DNA of 64,000 bases. Source: Leeuwenhoekiella aestuarii. GTDB taxonomy: Bacteria; Bacteroidota; Bacteroidia; Flavobacteriales; Flavobacteriaceae. This document shows, one piece after another, positions 9,212-17,021 of the stretch. Made by a program: the position numbers and the translations under genes. The notes below the pieces were generated by a model that did not search any database, had not been told where the DNA came from, and saw only the letters and a list, made by a program, of their open reading frames with translations. The stretch covers positions 1,054,001 to 1,118,000 of the forward strand of contig NZ_QOVJ01000001.1 in assembly GCF_004104055.1 (NCBI RefSeq). Direction: 5' to 3'. The number at the start of each line of letters is the position of its first letter. Position 1 is the first letter of the stretch.

Positions 9212-9328
9212 AAACGTTAATTCTCTTTATGAATTCACGTCGCTATTCTCATTATTGTAAACGTAAAGAAGACCTTGCCAGATGAAATGATACGATCACA
9301 AAGCCTATGCGCGACCTGGCTCATTCGC

Positions 9329-9355
9329 TAAAAAGGTCTAGCAGACCTTTTTTTA
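9329..9355 (+). terminator. Rho-independent terminator after the GH39 gene
   Basis: AAAAAGGTCT and AGACCTTTTT form a 10-bp stem over an AGC loop, ending in seven T. It lies about 118 nt after the GH39 stop, just before the dispersed repeat cluster. Confidence 0.8.
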
Positions 9356-9485
9356 ACACTCTGCCCTTACGTCTATTCTGAACCGAGGGTATTCATAATT
9401 CGTTTACCCTTCGGGTATGAGTAGGTATACTCTTTATTCTTTTAGCTTTCTTATACCGTCTCAAGTCTAATAGAACACCAGTACC

Positions 9486-9657
9486 GGCCTATCAGGAGGT
9501 TCTCGTAAAATTTGAAGTGAACGCAGCGTAGCAGGCGGTTCTGTCTGAGGCCAGCGGCCGAGTTAAGCGCTTGCAGCGGAGTGAGCAATAAATTTAGAGA
9601 AGCTCCTGTAAGCCTAGATTTTTTTGGTTCGTTTTTTCATCAATGGAAAAAATGAAC
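9486..9657 (+). repeat. Giant-hairpin repeat unit, class I, with its second hairpin
   Basis: The unit runs from GGCCTATCAGGAGGTTCTCG to CTCCTGTAAGCCT (9486-9615), and its ends are inverted copies of each other. The inner part has GCAGGCGGTT opposite AAGCGCTTGC and a GGCC-AGC-GGCC tip, so almost the whole 130 nt folds back on itself. TAGATTTTTTT follows, then a second palindrome at 9627-9657 (GTTCGTTTTTTC ... GAAAAAATGAAC). There is no convincing coding content. Confidence 0.8.
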
Positions 9658-9813
9658 AGAATTTATAAAGTAACTGTATTATTAATTTTAATACTGACTG
9701 ATTCTTTGGCATCGAGGCAAAAGAACAGGAATACTGTTAGAAGTTATACCTTCTAATGAGGTGTTGATTGATTTCCTAACGGAGATTTGAGTAGTACTTC
9801 TAAATCATGTTTC

Positions 9814-9896
9814 GTTCATTTTCTTTGCTTCTCCAAAGAAAACGAACCAAAAGAAAAGAGCCCCTCGTTTAGGAATTTTTCGCCTTGGGGCGAAAA
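9814..9896 (+). repeat. Repeat-family hairpin pair
   Basis: The palindrome at 9814-9847 (GTTCATTTTCTTTG ... CAAAGAAAACGAAC) is the longer version of the second hairpin of the repeat family. A short stem TTTTCGCC-TTGG-GGCGAAAA follows at 9877-9896. A copy with the same layout is at 46946-47029, and a changed but still pairing version is at 39799-39880. Confidence 0.7.
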
Positions 9897-10061
9897 CCGC
9901 CTTGTCAGCTCCGCGTCGCTACCGCTCCTGTCCTTCGGAGCTTCCTGTGTCTATTCTGAACCGAGGGAAGGGCATTCGTTTAACCCTTCGGGTATGAATA
10001 TGTATAGTTTCATTCTTCTAACTATTTTATACTATCTAATTTCTAATAGAACGCCAGTACC

Positions 10062-10261
10062 GGCCTATCAGGAGGTTCTCGTCAAATTTGCGGTGAGCGT
10101 AGCGTAGCAGGCGGTTCTGTTTGAGGCCGTGGCCGAGTTAAGCGCATGCAGCGCAGGGAGCAATAAATTTAGAGAACCTCCTGTAAGCCTAGATTTTTTT
10201 GTTTCCAGCCGCATCAACTCGCTCAAAGACATGCTTTGCCGTATCAATGGAAAAAATGAAC
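10062..10261 (+). repeat. Giant-hairpin repeat unit, class I, carrying the 41-nt insert
   Basis: 10062-10190 is a class I unit (GGCCTATCAGGAGGTTCTCG to AACCTCCTGTAAGCCT) whose outer arms GAGGTTCTC/GAGAACCTC pair perfectly. After the T-run, the second hairpin has one arm replaced by a 41-nt block (10200-10240, reverse complement of the block at 24481-24521 and 39397-39437), then ends AATGGAAAAAATGAAC. Confidence 0.78.
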
Positions 10262-10351
10262 AGAAAGATGAATAGGAGTTATAGCTTCTAATGAGGTGTT
10301 GATTGATCTTCTATCGGAGATTTGAATAATTTCAACATCTATCGATGTTTT

Positions 10352-10380
10352 ATTCTTTTTTTGGGTGATGCAAAAAAGAT
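10352..10380. repeat. Repeat-family second hairpin, variant
   Basis: ATTCTTTTTTTGG and GCAAAAAAGAT form an imperfect palindrome. It follows the boundary motif (TTCTAATGAGGTGTTGAT ... GGAGATTTGA, 10289-10325) that ends most units. Between here and the DUF3037 gene there is only a 20-nt sequence (10403-10423) resembling the CTTCGACAAGCTCAG small repeat. Confidence 0.5.
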
Positions 10381-10474
10381 AGTACGATGAATATCCTGAC
10401 TGTACTTCGACCAGGCTCAGCACGCACGCTTGATGTAACAATTTTTAATATTGAAGTTTTTCAATGACGATTCC

Positions 10475-10858
10475 TCAAAGCACCAAATCTGCAAACAACT
10501 GCTCCAGTGTTTGTTCTAGATCTTCACTAAAACCCGGATGAGTCTTTGAAGTTTGAATCACCGAACTTCGGGTAGCCGTTAACCAGCGAAAACGTTCTGC
10601 AACTTCCAGTTTTGCTATGGGGCCGCCGTTTGTATCACCGGCACAAATGGCTTTAAAAGCATTGAGGTTTTTTTCAACCTGTTCCACATCCAGTTCGGGG
10701 CAAAAGGCAGCCAGTTTGTTGGAATCTAGCTGAAATTTCATCCCAATAAAACGCGGACGTTTGCAATAGACCACCACGCCTACGTTAAAAAACTCTTCGC
10801 GCTCCACCTGGGGAACGATGCGGATTACCGCATACTCATACAAGTGCTTGTCGTGCAT
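10475..10858 (-). CDS. DUF3037 family protein
   Basis: A 127-residue protein with the DUF3037 pattern: YAVIRIVPQVEREEFFNVGVVVYC at the N-terminus and FIGMKFQLDSNKLAAF next. The conserved Glu-Glu-Phe-x-Asn-Val-Gly segment is intact. No catalytic function is established for the family. It overlaps the 3' end of the HipA-like kinase gene by 23 nt, which is the arrangement in which this family is usually found. The pair is transcribed leftwards towards the 9.2-10.5 kb repeat cluster. Confidence 0.82.
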   Translation of the reverse strand: MHDKHLYEYAVIRIVPQVEREEFFNVGVVVYCKRPRFIGMKFQLDSNKLAAFCPELDVEQVEKNLNAFKAICAGDTNGGPIAKLEVAERFRWLTATRSSVIQTSKTHPGFSEDLEQTLEQLFADLVL

Positions 10859-11630
10859 CGGTTGCGGTTTTGGTGAATAATTCAGAATGCGTCAAACGTG
10901 TTTTTAAGAACTGAAAGTAGACCTCACGCAATTGCTGCGGACTTTCATCTGTACCTTCCCAATGCAGCCATTCATCGGGGATGAGGTTAACAATGTTGAG
11001 TAGGATATCATTGGTAAGTACTGCTTTCAATTTTATGTTAGCTTCTTCCAATTGCGATGCCTGCGGAAGCAACACGTGATCTTTAATAAGTGCAAAGGGT
11101 GTGGCTGCACTTTTCTCCCAGTTGGTAAAACTGTGGTGAAAATACAGAGTCGCGCCGTGATCAATCAGCCAGAGTTCACGATGCCACATCAACATATTGG
11201 TATTGCGAAAGGTCCGGTCAATATTGGTCATAAAGGCATCAAACCAAACAATTTCAGAAGCCTGTTGCGCATCAACTGTAGTAACTACCGGGTCAAAATT
11301 GATTGCACCCGATAAAAAGTGCAAACCAATATTCAATCCCTGCGAGAACTTCAGCAAATCCTGAATTTCCTCATCGGCTTCGGTACGGCCAAAAGCTTCA
11401 TCCAGATGGGCATAAACCACTTCCGGGACCTTAAATACCAGAACCCGACCGATCTCACAGCCCAGCAATTCGGCGATCAGGGCTTTGGGACCGTGGCCGG
11501 CACCTTTAAATTTGACGACATACTTAAAACCGTCATCGGCATCGGCAACAGCTGGTAACGATCCGCCTTCGCGCAAGGGCGTGATGTAGCGGATGACGTT
11601 TACGTGACGCAATTCGGGAGGTGTTTGCAT
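10836..11630 (-). CDS. HipA-like kinase-fold protein (HipA_2 type)
   Basis: 264 residues from the ATG at 11630; a TTG at 11651 is possible but less likely. The N-lobe contains FKYVVKFKGAGHGPKALIAE, with Lys as candidate ATP-binding residue. The C-lobe has DAFMTNIDRTFRNTNML (catalytic-loop Asn/Asp region) and LWLIDHGATLYFHH (metal-binding DHG in place of DFG). This matches the short HipA-like family that lacks the HipB DNA-binding partner and instead pairs with DUF3037. The function is unknown, possibly a Ser/Thr kinase; toxin activity should not be assumed. It overlaps the DUF3037 gene by 23 nt. Confidence 0.8.
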   Translation of the reverse strand: MQTPPELRHVNVIRYITPLREGGSLPAVADADDGFKYVVKFKGAGHGPKALIAELLGCEIGRVLVFKVPEVVYAHLDEAFGRTEADEEIQDLLKFSQGLNIGLHFLSGAINFDPVVTTVDAQQASEIVWFDAFMTNIDRTFRNTNMLMWHRELWLIDHGATLYFHHSFTNWEKSAATPFALIKDHVLLPQASQLEEANIKLKAVLTNDILLNIVNLIPDEWLHWEGTDESPQQLREVYFQFLKTRLTHSELFTKTATDARQALV

Positions 11631-11843
11631 AGCTTCAATTAAGTGTGGCAAAAGTACAGTTTTAGTGTGTTATTTTTTTAATTAAGCAAGCCATGAGTCA
11701 GATTCGAGGTTTACAGAAGTATAAAAAGCAGTTTATTGGACTTGTAAGATGGAATTTTATCTTACTGGACTATTTTTTAAACCTATGACACTAAAGGGAT
11801 AGAGCGGTATTTTAGTTTATTTTTTAATCTTTACACATAAAGC

Positions 11844-11892
11844 ATTGCATTGCTAGGTATATTTATATATGTTTACATTGTATTACTAGGTA
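11844..11892 (+). promoter_or_regulatory. Two 16-nt direct repeats, probable PadR operator
   Basis: ATTGCATTGCTAGGTA (11844-11859) and ATTGTATTACTAGGTA (11877-11892) are copies with 2 mismatches, spaced 33 nt start to start (three helical turns). They end 19 nt before the PadR start. ACAATGTAT at 11903 adds an inverted half-site. PadR regulators usually repress their own operon, so this is the likely autoregulatory operator. Confidence 0.6.
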
Positions 11893-11911
11893 CAAATTAA
11901 AACAATGTATT

Positions 11912-12256
11912 TTGAAAGAAGAGTTTGTAACAAAATGGAAGTCACAAGTTAAAAAGGGAACGCTCTCTTTTATTGTGTTAAATGCCATAAGCGCTAAGGA
12001 GTTGTATGGCTATGAATTGATAGAAATTATCAAGAGCGCTACAGCTATAGAAATAGCCGAAGGTACTTTATATCCTTTAATGAATCGCTTAACTAAAGAA
12101 GGGCTTACCACTTCTAAGTGGGTAGAACAAGAATCCGGAATACCCAGAAAGTACTATATACTTACAAGCGAGGGTAAAATGACCTTAAGAGCAATGAGAA
12201 AATACTGGTACGAATTGGAAACATCAATCAAATCAATTACGAAAAATGAAATTTAA
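11912..12256 (+). CDS. PadR family transcriptional regulator
   Basis: A 114-residue winged-helix regulator starting at TTG; there is no in-frame ATG near. It shows the family core: KGTLSFIVLNAISAKELYGYELIEII, then IAEGTLYPLMNRLTKEGL (recognition helix and wing) and PRKYYILTSEGKMTLRAM. It overlaps the next gene by 11 nt, so it forms an operon with the HAAS membrane protein and the serine hydrolase. Direct repeats just upstream fit autoregulation. PadR-HAAS pairs are common in Bacillota and Bacteroidota and respond to envelope or drug stress; the ligand here is unknown. Confidence 0.88.
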   Translation: MKEEFVTKWKSQVKKGTLSFIVLNAISAKELYGYELIEIIKSATAIEIAEGTLYPLMNRLTKEGLTTSKWVEQESGIPRKYYILTSEGKMTLRAMRKYWYELETSIKSITKNEI

Positions 12257-12836
12257 AGAAATCGTATTTACAGATGCGGAAGCACAACGCGTTTATGCTA
12301 GCTACATAAAACGCATTAGACACGTATTAAAAAACCTTTTGCCTGCTGACAGCGAAGAGATCCTTATGGAATTTAATAGCCATATTTATGAATCAATAGA
12401 AAGTAGAGGAGACGCTTCAGAACTAAAAAGCCTGCTGGATGCTACAGATAAATTGGGTGATCCCGAGCTTGTTTTAAAACCACTGGTTGCCGATAAAATG
12501 TTAGATAAGGCTACTCGCAGTTTTAATCCGTTAGATGTCTTAAAAGCATTAATGCTAAATATAACAAATGGAATCAGCTACATCATATTTGCAATTCTTT
12601 ACCTGTTTTTAGGAGCTTTTATCTTTATGATTCTAGCCAAATTAGCTAACGAAGAGGTAGGGTTGTATTTTAAAAACGATCAGTTTGTAGCTCTGGGTTT
12701 TGTGAAAAACACCTCAAACTATCAGGAAGTATTAGGATATTGGTTTATTCCGTTGATGCTGCTTGCTGCTTTTCTGTTTTATATCGCCATTACCTTGTTA
12801 CTACGTTTAAAAAAATCATTCCTTAAAAGAAACTAA
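12246..12836 (+). CDS. HAAS-domain (DUF1700-like) membrane protein
   Basis: A 196-residue protein. The N-terminal ~90 residues form the helical HAAS/DUF1700-like domain (YIKRIRHVLKNLLPADSEEILMEF, then LLDATDKLGDPELVL). Two transmembrane segments follow (about 112-135 and 164-186) with an exposed loop between them, and a basic tail. HAAS proteins are partners of PadR regulators and are thought to signal at the membrane. The 11-nt overlap with padR and the 1-nt gap to the serine hydrolase show tight coupling. Confidence 0.75.
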   Translation: MKFKEIVFTDAEAQRVYASYIKRIRHVLKNLLPADSEEILMEFNSHIYESIESRGDASELKSLLDATDKLGDPELVLKPLVADKMLDKATRSFNPLDVLKALMLNITNGISYIIFAILYLFLGAFIFMILAKLANEEVGLYFKNDQFVALGFVKNTSNYQEVLGYWFIPLMLLAAFLFYIAITLLLRLKKSFLKRN

Positions 12837-12837
12837 A

Positions 12838-14157
12838 ATGAAAACACTGTTATATATAGTACTCGTCCTTATTAGCTTTAGTGTAACCGCACAAAAACCT
12901 GTTGTTAACTCCGCTAAACTGGAGGAAATCAAATCCTATTTAAAACACTTTGAAGATAATGATGCCCTCTTAGGAAGTGTTTCTGTATTTGAAAACGATA
13001 AGGAACTACTAAACCAGTCGTTTGGTGCGATCCCAGCTTCAAGAACAACTAAGTATCAGGTAGGTTCAATCTCTAAAATGTTTACTGCTGTTCTTATAGG
13101 GCAATTAGTAGAAGAACATAAAATGGATCTCAACGAGCCTTTAGCAACCTATTTTCCGAAGATGCCTGGTGCATCCTCTATAAAATTGAGTAATCTGCTT
13201 AATCATACCAGCGGACTTCAGAATTTTGTGGTCAAACAGGATAGTTTAAAATATTGGTTAAAAAAGCCGGTGAGCCAGCAAGCTATTCTTGATGAAATCG
13301 CACGTCAGGGAGTAGCCTTTCAACCGGGAGACAGCATCAGCTATTCAAATTCCGGATATTATTTGCTGACTCGTATCCTTGAACAGAAGTATAAAAAACC
13401 CTATGAAACTATCCTTGAAGAAAGGATTACCAGGCCGTTTGGACTTGAAAATACCTTTAGTTTAAATGGTAAAACAGAATATGAAGACACAGCGATTTCT
13501 TATGAAAAGAAAGACAATAAGTGGGTGAAATTGGAGGAGTTTTATTTTCCGAATGTTCAGGGAGTAGGAGATATCATCAGTACATTGTCTGATCTCAATT
13601 CTTTTATGAGCGCTCTTTTTAACAACGAGATTCTTAAAGAAGAAACACTTAAAAGGATGTTGCCGAAGGATGACGACTGGTTTGGGCTTGGGATTATGAA
13701 GGCCCCATTTTACAACCATATCGCTTACGGTCATGGCGGTGATACCTACGGGACGCACACGGTTACCTCCTACCATCCGGAAAGCAAATTGGGAATTACC
13801 TATGTGATTAATGGAGAAGGATATCCTACAAATAACTTTGCAATAGGATTATTGAGTATTATTTATGATAAAGACTATAGCTTGCCGGAGCTTACAGAAT
13901 ATACGCCTGATAAATTGTATTACGACGCGTATACAGGAACGTATTCCAGTCCTGAATTGCCTATTGCAATTACTGTTTATCAAAAAGAAGGTGCTTTAAT
14001 GGCTCAGGGAGAAGGGCAGTCTCCATTTACATTAACTCCAAAATCTAAACATACCTTTGCGTATTTGAAGGCAGGAATACATATTACATTTGACCCCGAT
14101 GCCGAAACATTTCTTTTTAAGCAGGGTGGGCAGCAGTTCGAGTTGAAAAAGAAATAA
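12838..14157 (+). CDS. Secreted serine hydrolase, class C beta-lactamase/DD-peptidase family
   Basis: A 439-residue protein. The signal peptide ends near residue 19 (SVTAQ). The beta-lactamase-family catalytic residues are visible: SISK (Ser near 78, Lys near 81), YSNSGY (Tyr near 171) and the third motif as HGGD near 300. A C-terminal beta-rich domain of about 90 residues follows (YTGTYSSPELPIAITVY), as in Bacteroidota esterase-like members. It may be a D-aminopeptidase, esterase or cell-wall peptidase; resistance to beta-lactams should not be inferred. It is the third gene of the padR operon. Confidence 0.85.
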   Translation: MKTLLYIVLVLISFSVTAQKPVVNSAKLEEIKSYLKHFEDNDALLGSVSVFENDKELLNQSFGAIPASRTTKYQVGSISKMFTAVLIGQLVEEHKMDLNEPLATYFPKMPGASSIKLSNLLNHTSGLQNFVVKQDSLKYWLKKPVSQQAILDEIARQGVAFQPGDSISYSNSGYYLLTRILEQKYKKPYETILEERITRPFGLENTFSLNGKTEYEDTAISYEKKDNKWVKLEEFYFPNVQGVGDIISTLSDLNSFMSALFNNEILKEETLKRMLPKDDDWFGLGIMKAPFYNHIAYGHGGDTYGTHTVTSYHPESKLGITYVINGEGYPTNNFAIGLLSIIYDKDYSLPELTEYTPDKLYYDAYTGTYSSPELPIAITVYQKEGALMAQGEGQSPFTLTPKSKHTFAYLKAGIHITFDPDAETFLFKQGGQQFELKKK

Positions 14158-14215
14158 GAAATCACGTCTCTGATATAAAAATCGCTTAATTTGTAGCTGT
14201 CTAAGACTAGAATCT

Positions 14216-15616
14216 ATGAAAAAACAACTCCTGCTCTCCATTCTAATCCTCCTGGTGACCACCATCACATTTGCTCAAAACATCACCGGCGATTGGTATG
14301 GCGCTCTAAAAGTACAGGGTATCGAGTTGCCGTTGATTTTTCATATTACTGAAACCGATTCTGCCTACACTGCAACAATGGACAGTCCTGATCAGAAAGG
14401 TTTTGGGATTCCGGTTACGACCACACATTTTATTAGTGATACCTTAAAACTAGAACTAAAAAATTTAGGAGCAACTTATAAAGGCGTACTGGCTGACCAA
14501 CGCATCAGCGGTACGTTTATACAAATGGGAAACAGCTTTCCACTTGACTTGGGACGGGAAGCATTACAAAAAGAACCGCTTAAGCGACCTCAGGAGCCTC
14601 AAGCGCCTTTTCCGTATGCAACTGAAGAGGTCGTCTTTCACAATGAGACAGCAGCCATCGATCTGGGAGGAACACTTACCTTACCGGAGGGCGACGGGAA
14701 TTTCCCGGCTGTGATACTCATAAGTGGAAGCGGACCCCAGGACCGAAACGAAGAAATTCTGGGACACAAGCCGTTTCTGGTGATTGCAGATTACCTCACC
14801 CGCCATGGGATTGCGGTTCTGCGCTATGACGATCGGGGTGTTGGGAAGTCAAAAGGTTTCTTTTCTTTGGCAAACTCTGCAGACTTTGCGACCGATGTGG
14901 AGGCGGCAATGGCGTATTTAAAAACACGTCAAGAGATTGATTCAGCTAAAATAGGTTTGGTAGGGCACAGTGAGGGCGGACTCATTGCTCCAATGGTTGC
15001 AGCAGATTCTAAAGATGTGGGGTTTATTGTTTTGCTGGCAGGAACAGGAATACGTGGAGACCTATTGCTTTTAAAGCAGGAAGAATTGATCGCCCGTGCC
15101 TCTGGTTTATCGGAAGAACGCATCGCAAAATCAAAACTTAGAAATAAGGAACTTTTCTTTTTGGTTCGGCAATTTGAGAATCAGGATGCTTTGAAAGAAG
15201 TATTGGCAGATCAAATCAATGCATATATTGATGAAGGAGATAGGGAAGATTTTCCTGAAGGAATGAATCAGGAAGCTTACGTGAATCAACAGGTAAGTAA
15301 ACTTGCCAATCCCTGGATGATGTATTTCTTAAAACACAACCCAGCAGCAGATTTACAAAAGGTGACCTGCCCTGTGCTTGCGGTAAACGGGTCAACAGAT
15401 TTACAGGTGCCGGCAACCGAAAACCTTTCGGCAATTAAAGCCGCTCTGGAGCAGGGAGGCAATCAGGATGTATCCATTAAAGAATATACCGGTCTCAATC
15501 ATTTGTTTCAAGAAAGCGAAACGGGCGCTCCGGGTGAATACGGAGTAATCGAGCAAACTTTTTCGCCCTTGGTCTTAAAAGAAATAACCGACTGGATTTT
15601 ACAAAAAACAAATTAA
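14216..15616 (+). CDS. Secreted alpha/beta hydrolase with N-terminal beta domain
   Basis: A 466-residue protein. Signal peptide to about residue 20 (VTTITFAQ). Residues 21-115 form a lipocalin-like beta domain (ITGDWYGALKVQGIELPLIF). The hydrolase shows the oxyanion segment ILISGSGPQDRNE, the HGIAVLRYDDRGVGKSKG strand, the nucleophile elbow GLVGHSEGGLIAP (Ser near 251) and the distal His in GLNHLFQ. This architecture is common for Bacteroidota periplasmic peptidase- or esterase-like hydrolases of the S9/DLH type. It is 58 nt downstream of the padR operon and 27 nt before a lipoprotein gene, so it may share its transcript. Confidence 0.82.
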   Translation: MKKQLLLSILILLVTTITFAQNITGDWYGALKVQGIELPLIFHITETDSAYTATMDSPDQKGFGIPVTTTHFISDTLKLELKNLGATYKGVLADQRISGTFIQMGNSFPLDLGREALQKEPLKRPQEPQAPFPYATEEVVFHNETAAIDLGGTLTLPEGDGNFPAVILISGSGPQDRNEEILGHKPFLVIADYLTRHGIAVLRYDDRGVGKSKGFFSLANSADFATDVEAAMAYLKTRQEIDSAKIGLVGHSEGGLIAPMVAADSKDVGFIVLLAGTGIRGDLLLLKQEELIARASGLSEERIAKSKLRNKELFFLVRQFENQDALKEVLADQINAYIDEGDREDFPEGMNQEAYVNQQVSKLANPWMMYFLKHNPAADLQKVTCPVLAVNGSTDLQVPATENLSAIKAALEQGGNQDVSIKEYTGLNHLFQESETGAPGEYGVIEQTFSPLVLKEITDWILQKTN

Positions 15617-15643
15617 TTCTAAATTTTAAACAACAACCTACCT

Positions 15644-16108
15644 ATGCGTTATCTTATCGTACTGATGCTCCTTATCGTTTCCTGTAAACCTTCCACCGAG
15701 AAAAAGGCTGATGTAATGTCTGCCGAAGAAACGGAATCCGTATCAACTTCTGAACCCGATAGCCTAAGCCAGCAAAACGAACCCGTTTTGGAGTCTGCTG
15801 CAGACAAAAAACGAGCACTACTGCAAGGCACCTGGTACAGCACTGAAGATCCCAAGTCTTATCTGAAAGTGAAGGATGATCAATTAATTATGGGCTACGA
15901 AGGCATAGAAAGTGCTACAAAAAATTATGCACTGAACCTTGCAGATCAGTTGCCTGATGACCAACCGTCTAATCCCGATACGCAGTATCTGATTTTAAAA
16001 CAGGGTGAAGAAACGATGACGTATGCGATTGATAACCTCACTGAAGATAGCTTGAAGCTGTTATTCTTACCCCGGGGCAATTTCTTAAGCTTCAGCAAAA
16101 CAAAATAA
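15644..16108 (+). CDS. Hypothetical lipoprotein, 154 aa
   Basis: The N-terminal signal MRYLIVLMLLIVSCKPS has the lipobox IVSC. An acidic, Ser-rich linker follows to about residue 52, then a small beta domain typical of lipocalin-like 'does the compound fit' folds (LLQGTWYSTEDPKSYLKV, then LKLLFLPRGN). The family is not recognised. It is positioned 27 nt after the hydrolase and 12 nt before the rhodanese, probably in one operon. Confidence 0.72.
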   Translation: MRYLIVLMLLIVSCKPSTEKKADVMSAEETESVSTSEPDSLSQQNEPVLESAADKKRALLQGTWYSTEDPKSYLKVKDDQLIMGYEGIESATKNYALNLADQLPDDQPSNPDTQYLILKQGEETMTYAIDNLTEDSLKLLFLPRGNFLSFSKTK

Positions 16109-16120
16109 GACTGGTTTAAA

Positions 16121-16954
16121 ATGGAGGTAAAAGAGATCGTTTCCGCAACATGGCTTCACGCACATTTAGGAAATGAAAAGCTGATCATTTTAGACGCCAG
16201 TCTCGCTCAAACAGCAACCGGTAAAACCCCGGCCAGTTCAACGGAAACCATTCCAAACGCACGGTATTTTGACCTGAAGCATGTGTATTCAGATGCTTCG
16301 AGTGTTTTTCCCAATACGCTCCCTGCTCCTGCGGCTTTTGAAGAAGAAGTGCGAAAGCTGGGCATTGATACCGATTCCATACTGGTAGTTTTTGATAATC
16401 TGGGCGTGTATTCGAGTCCGCGGGTATTGTGGCTTTTTCAGAGTATGGGACACCAAAAGATCGCGGTGCTTGATGGCGGTTTACCGGAATGGAAGGCTCA
16501 GGGTTTTGAGGTGGAAGAGCGTAGGCCATCACCTCTTAAATCGGGTAATTTTAAAGCCCGGTTCAATCCAGAGCTGCTGGCGACCTACGAAGCGGTACTT
16601 GCAAATACCTTAAACAAAACCTTTACGCTTGTCGATGCCCGTTCAGCAGGTCGGTTTAACGGAACCGCCCCTGAACCGCGTAAGCAGCTCCAAAGCGGGA
16701 GTATTCCTAATTCGGTCAACATCCCCTACGAACGGGTTTTGACTGATGGAAAATTCAAAAGCAAAGAAGCGCTTCAGGAAGTTTTTAAACCTACCGCAGA
16801 TGCAGAGAATCTGGTATTCAGTTGTGGTTCGGGGTTGACTGCGTGTATCGTGATGCTGGCAGCAGTACGTGCCGGTAGATCAAGTAAACGCCTGTATGAC
16901 GGTTCGTGGACCGAGTGGGCCGAACTGCAAAACCTGACGCTTGATGCAGAGTAG
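16121..16954 (+). CDS. Two-domain sulfurtransferase (thiosulfate/3-mercaptopyruvate type)
   Basis: A 277-residue tandem rhodanese. The N-terminal domain is inactive-type and carries LIILDASL and PRVLWLFQSMGHQKIAVLDGG. The C-terminal domain carries the persulfide Cys in VFSCGSGLTACI (Cys near 235), followed by ARAGRSSKRLYDGSWTEW, the family signature end. The CGSGLTA loop is that of 3-mercaptopyruvate sulfurtransferases (SseA-like) rather than bovine rhodanese. Cytoplasmic. Its role would be sulfur transfer or cyanide/thiol detoxification. It is the last gene of the 14.2-16.95 kb group. Confidence 0.9.
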   Translation: MEVKEIVSATWLHAHLGNEKLIILDASLAQTATGKTPASSTETIPNARYFDLKHVYSDASSVFPNTLPAPAAFEEEVRKLGIDTDSILVVFDNLGVYSSPRVLWLFQSMGHQKIAVLDGGLPEWKAQGFEVEERRPSPLKSGNFKARFNPELLATYEAVLANTLNKTFTLVDARSAGRFNGTAPEPRKQLQSGSIPNSVNIPYERVLTDGKFKSKEALQEVFKPTADAENLVFSCGSGLTACIVMLAAVRAGRSSKRLYDGSWTEWAELQNLTLDAE

Positions 16955-17021
16955 CTAAAGCAGGGTAGAGCAGGATAAGTTTGTTGCGCTAATCTCCTAT
17001 TTTGTGCTATCAATACATCTT

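Noticed and set aside
16185-16532. 115-codon minus-strand frame within the rhodanese gene
   Set aside because: Fully inside a well-defined sulfurtransferase gene on the other strand, with no own promoter or motif.
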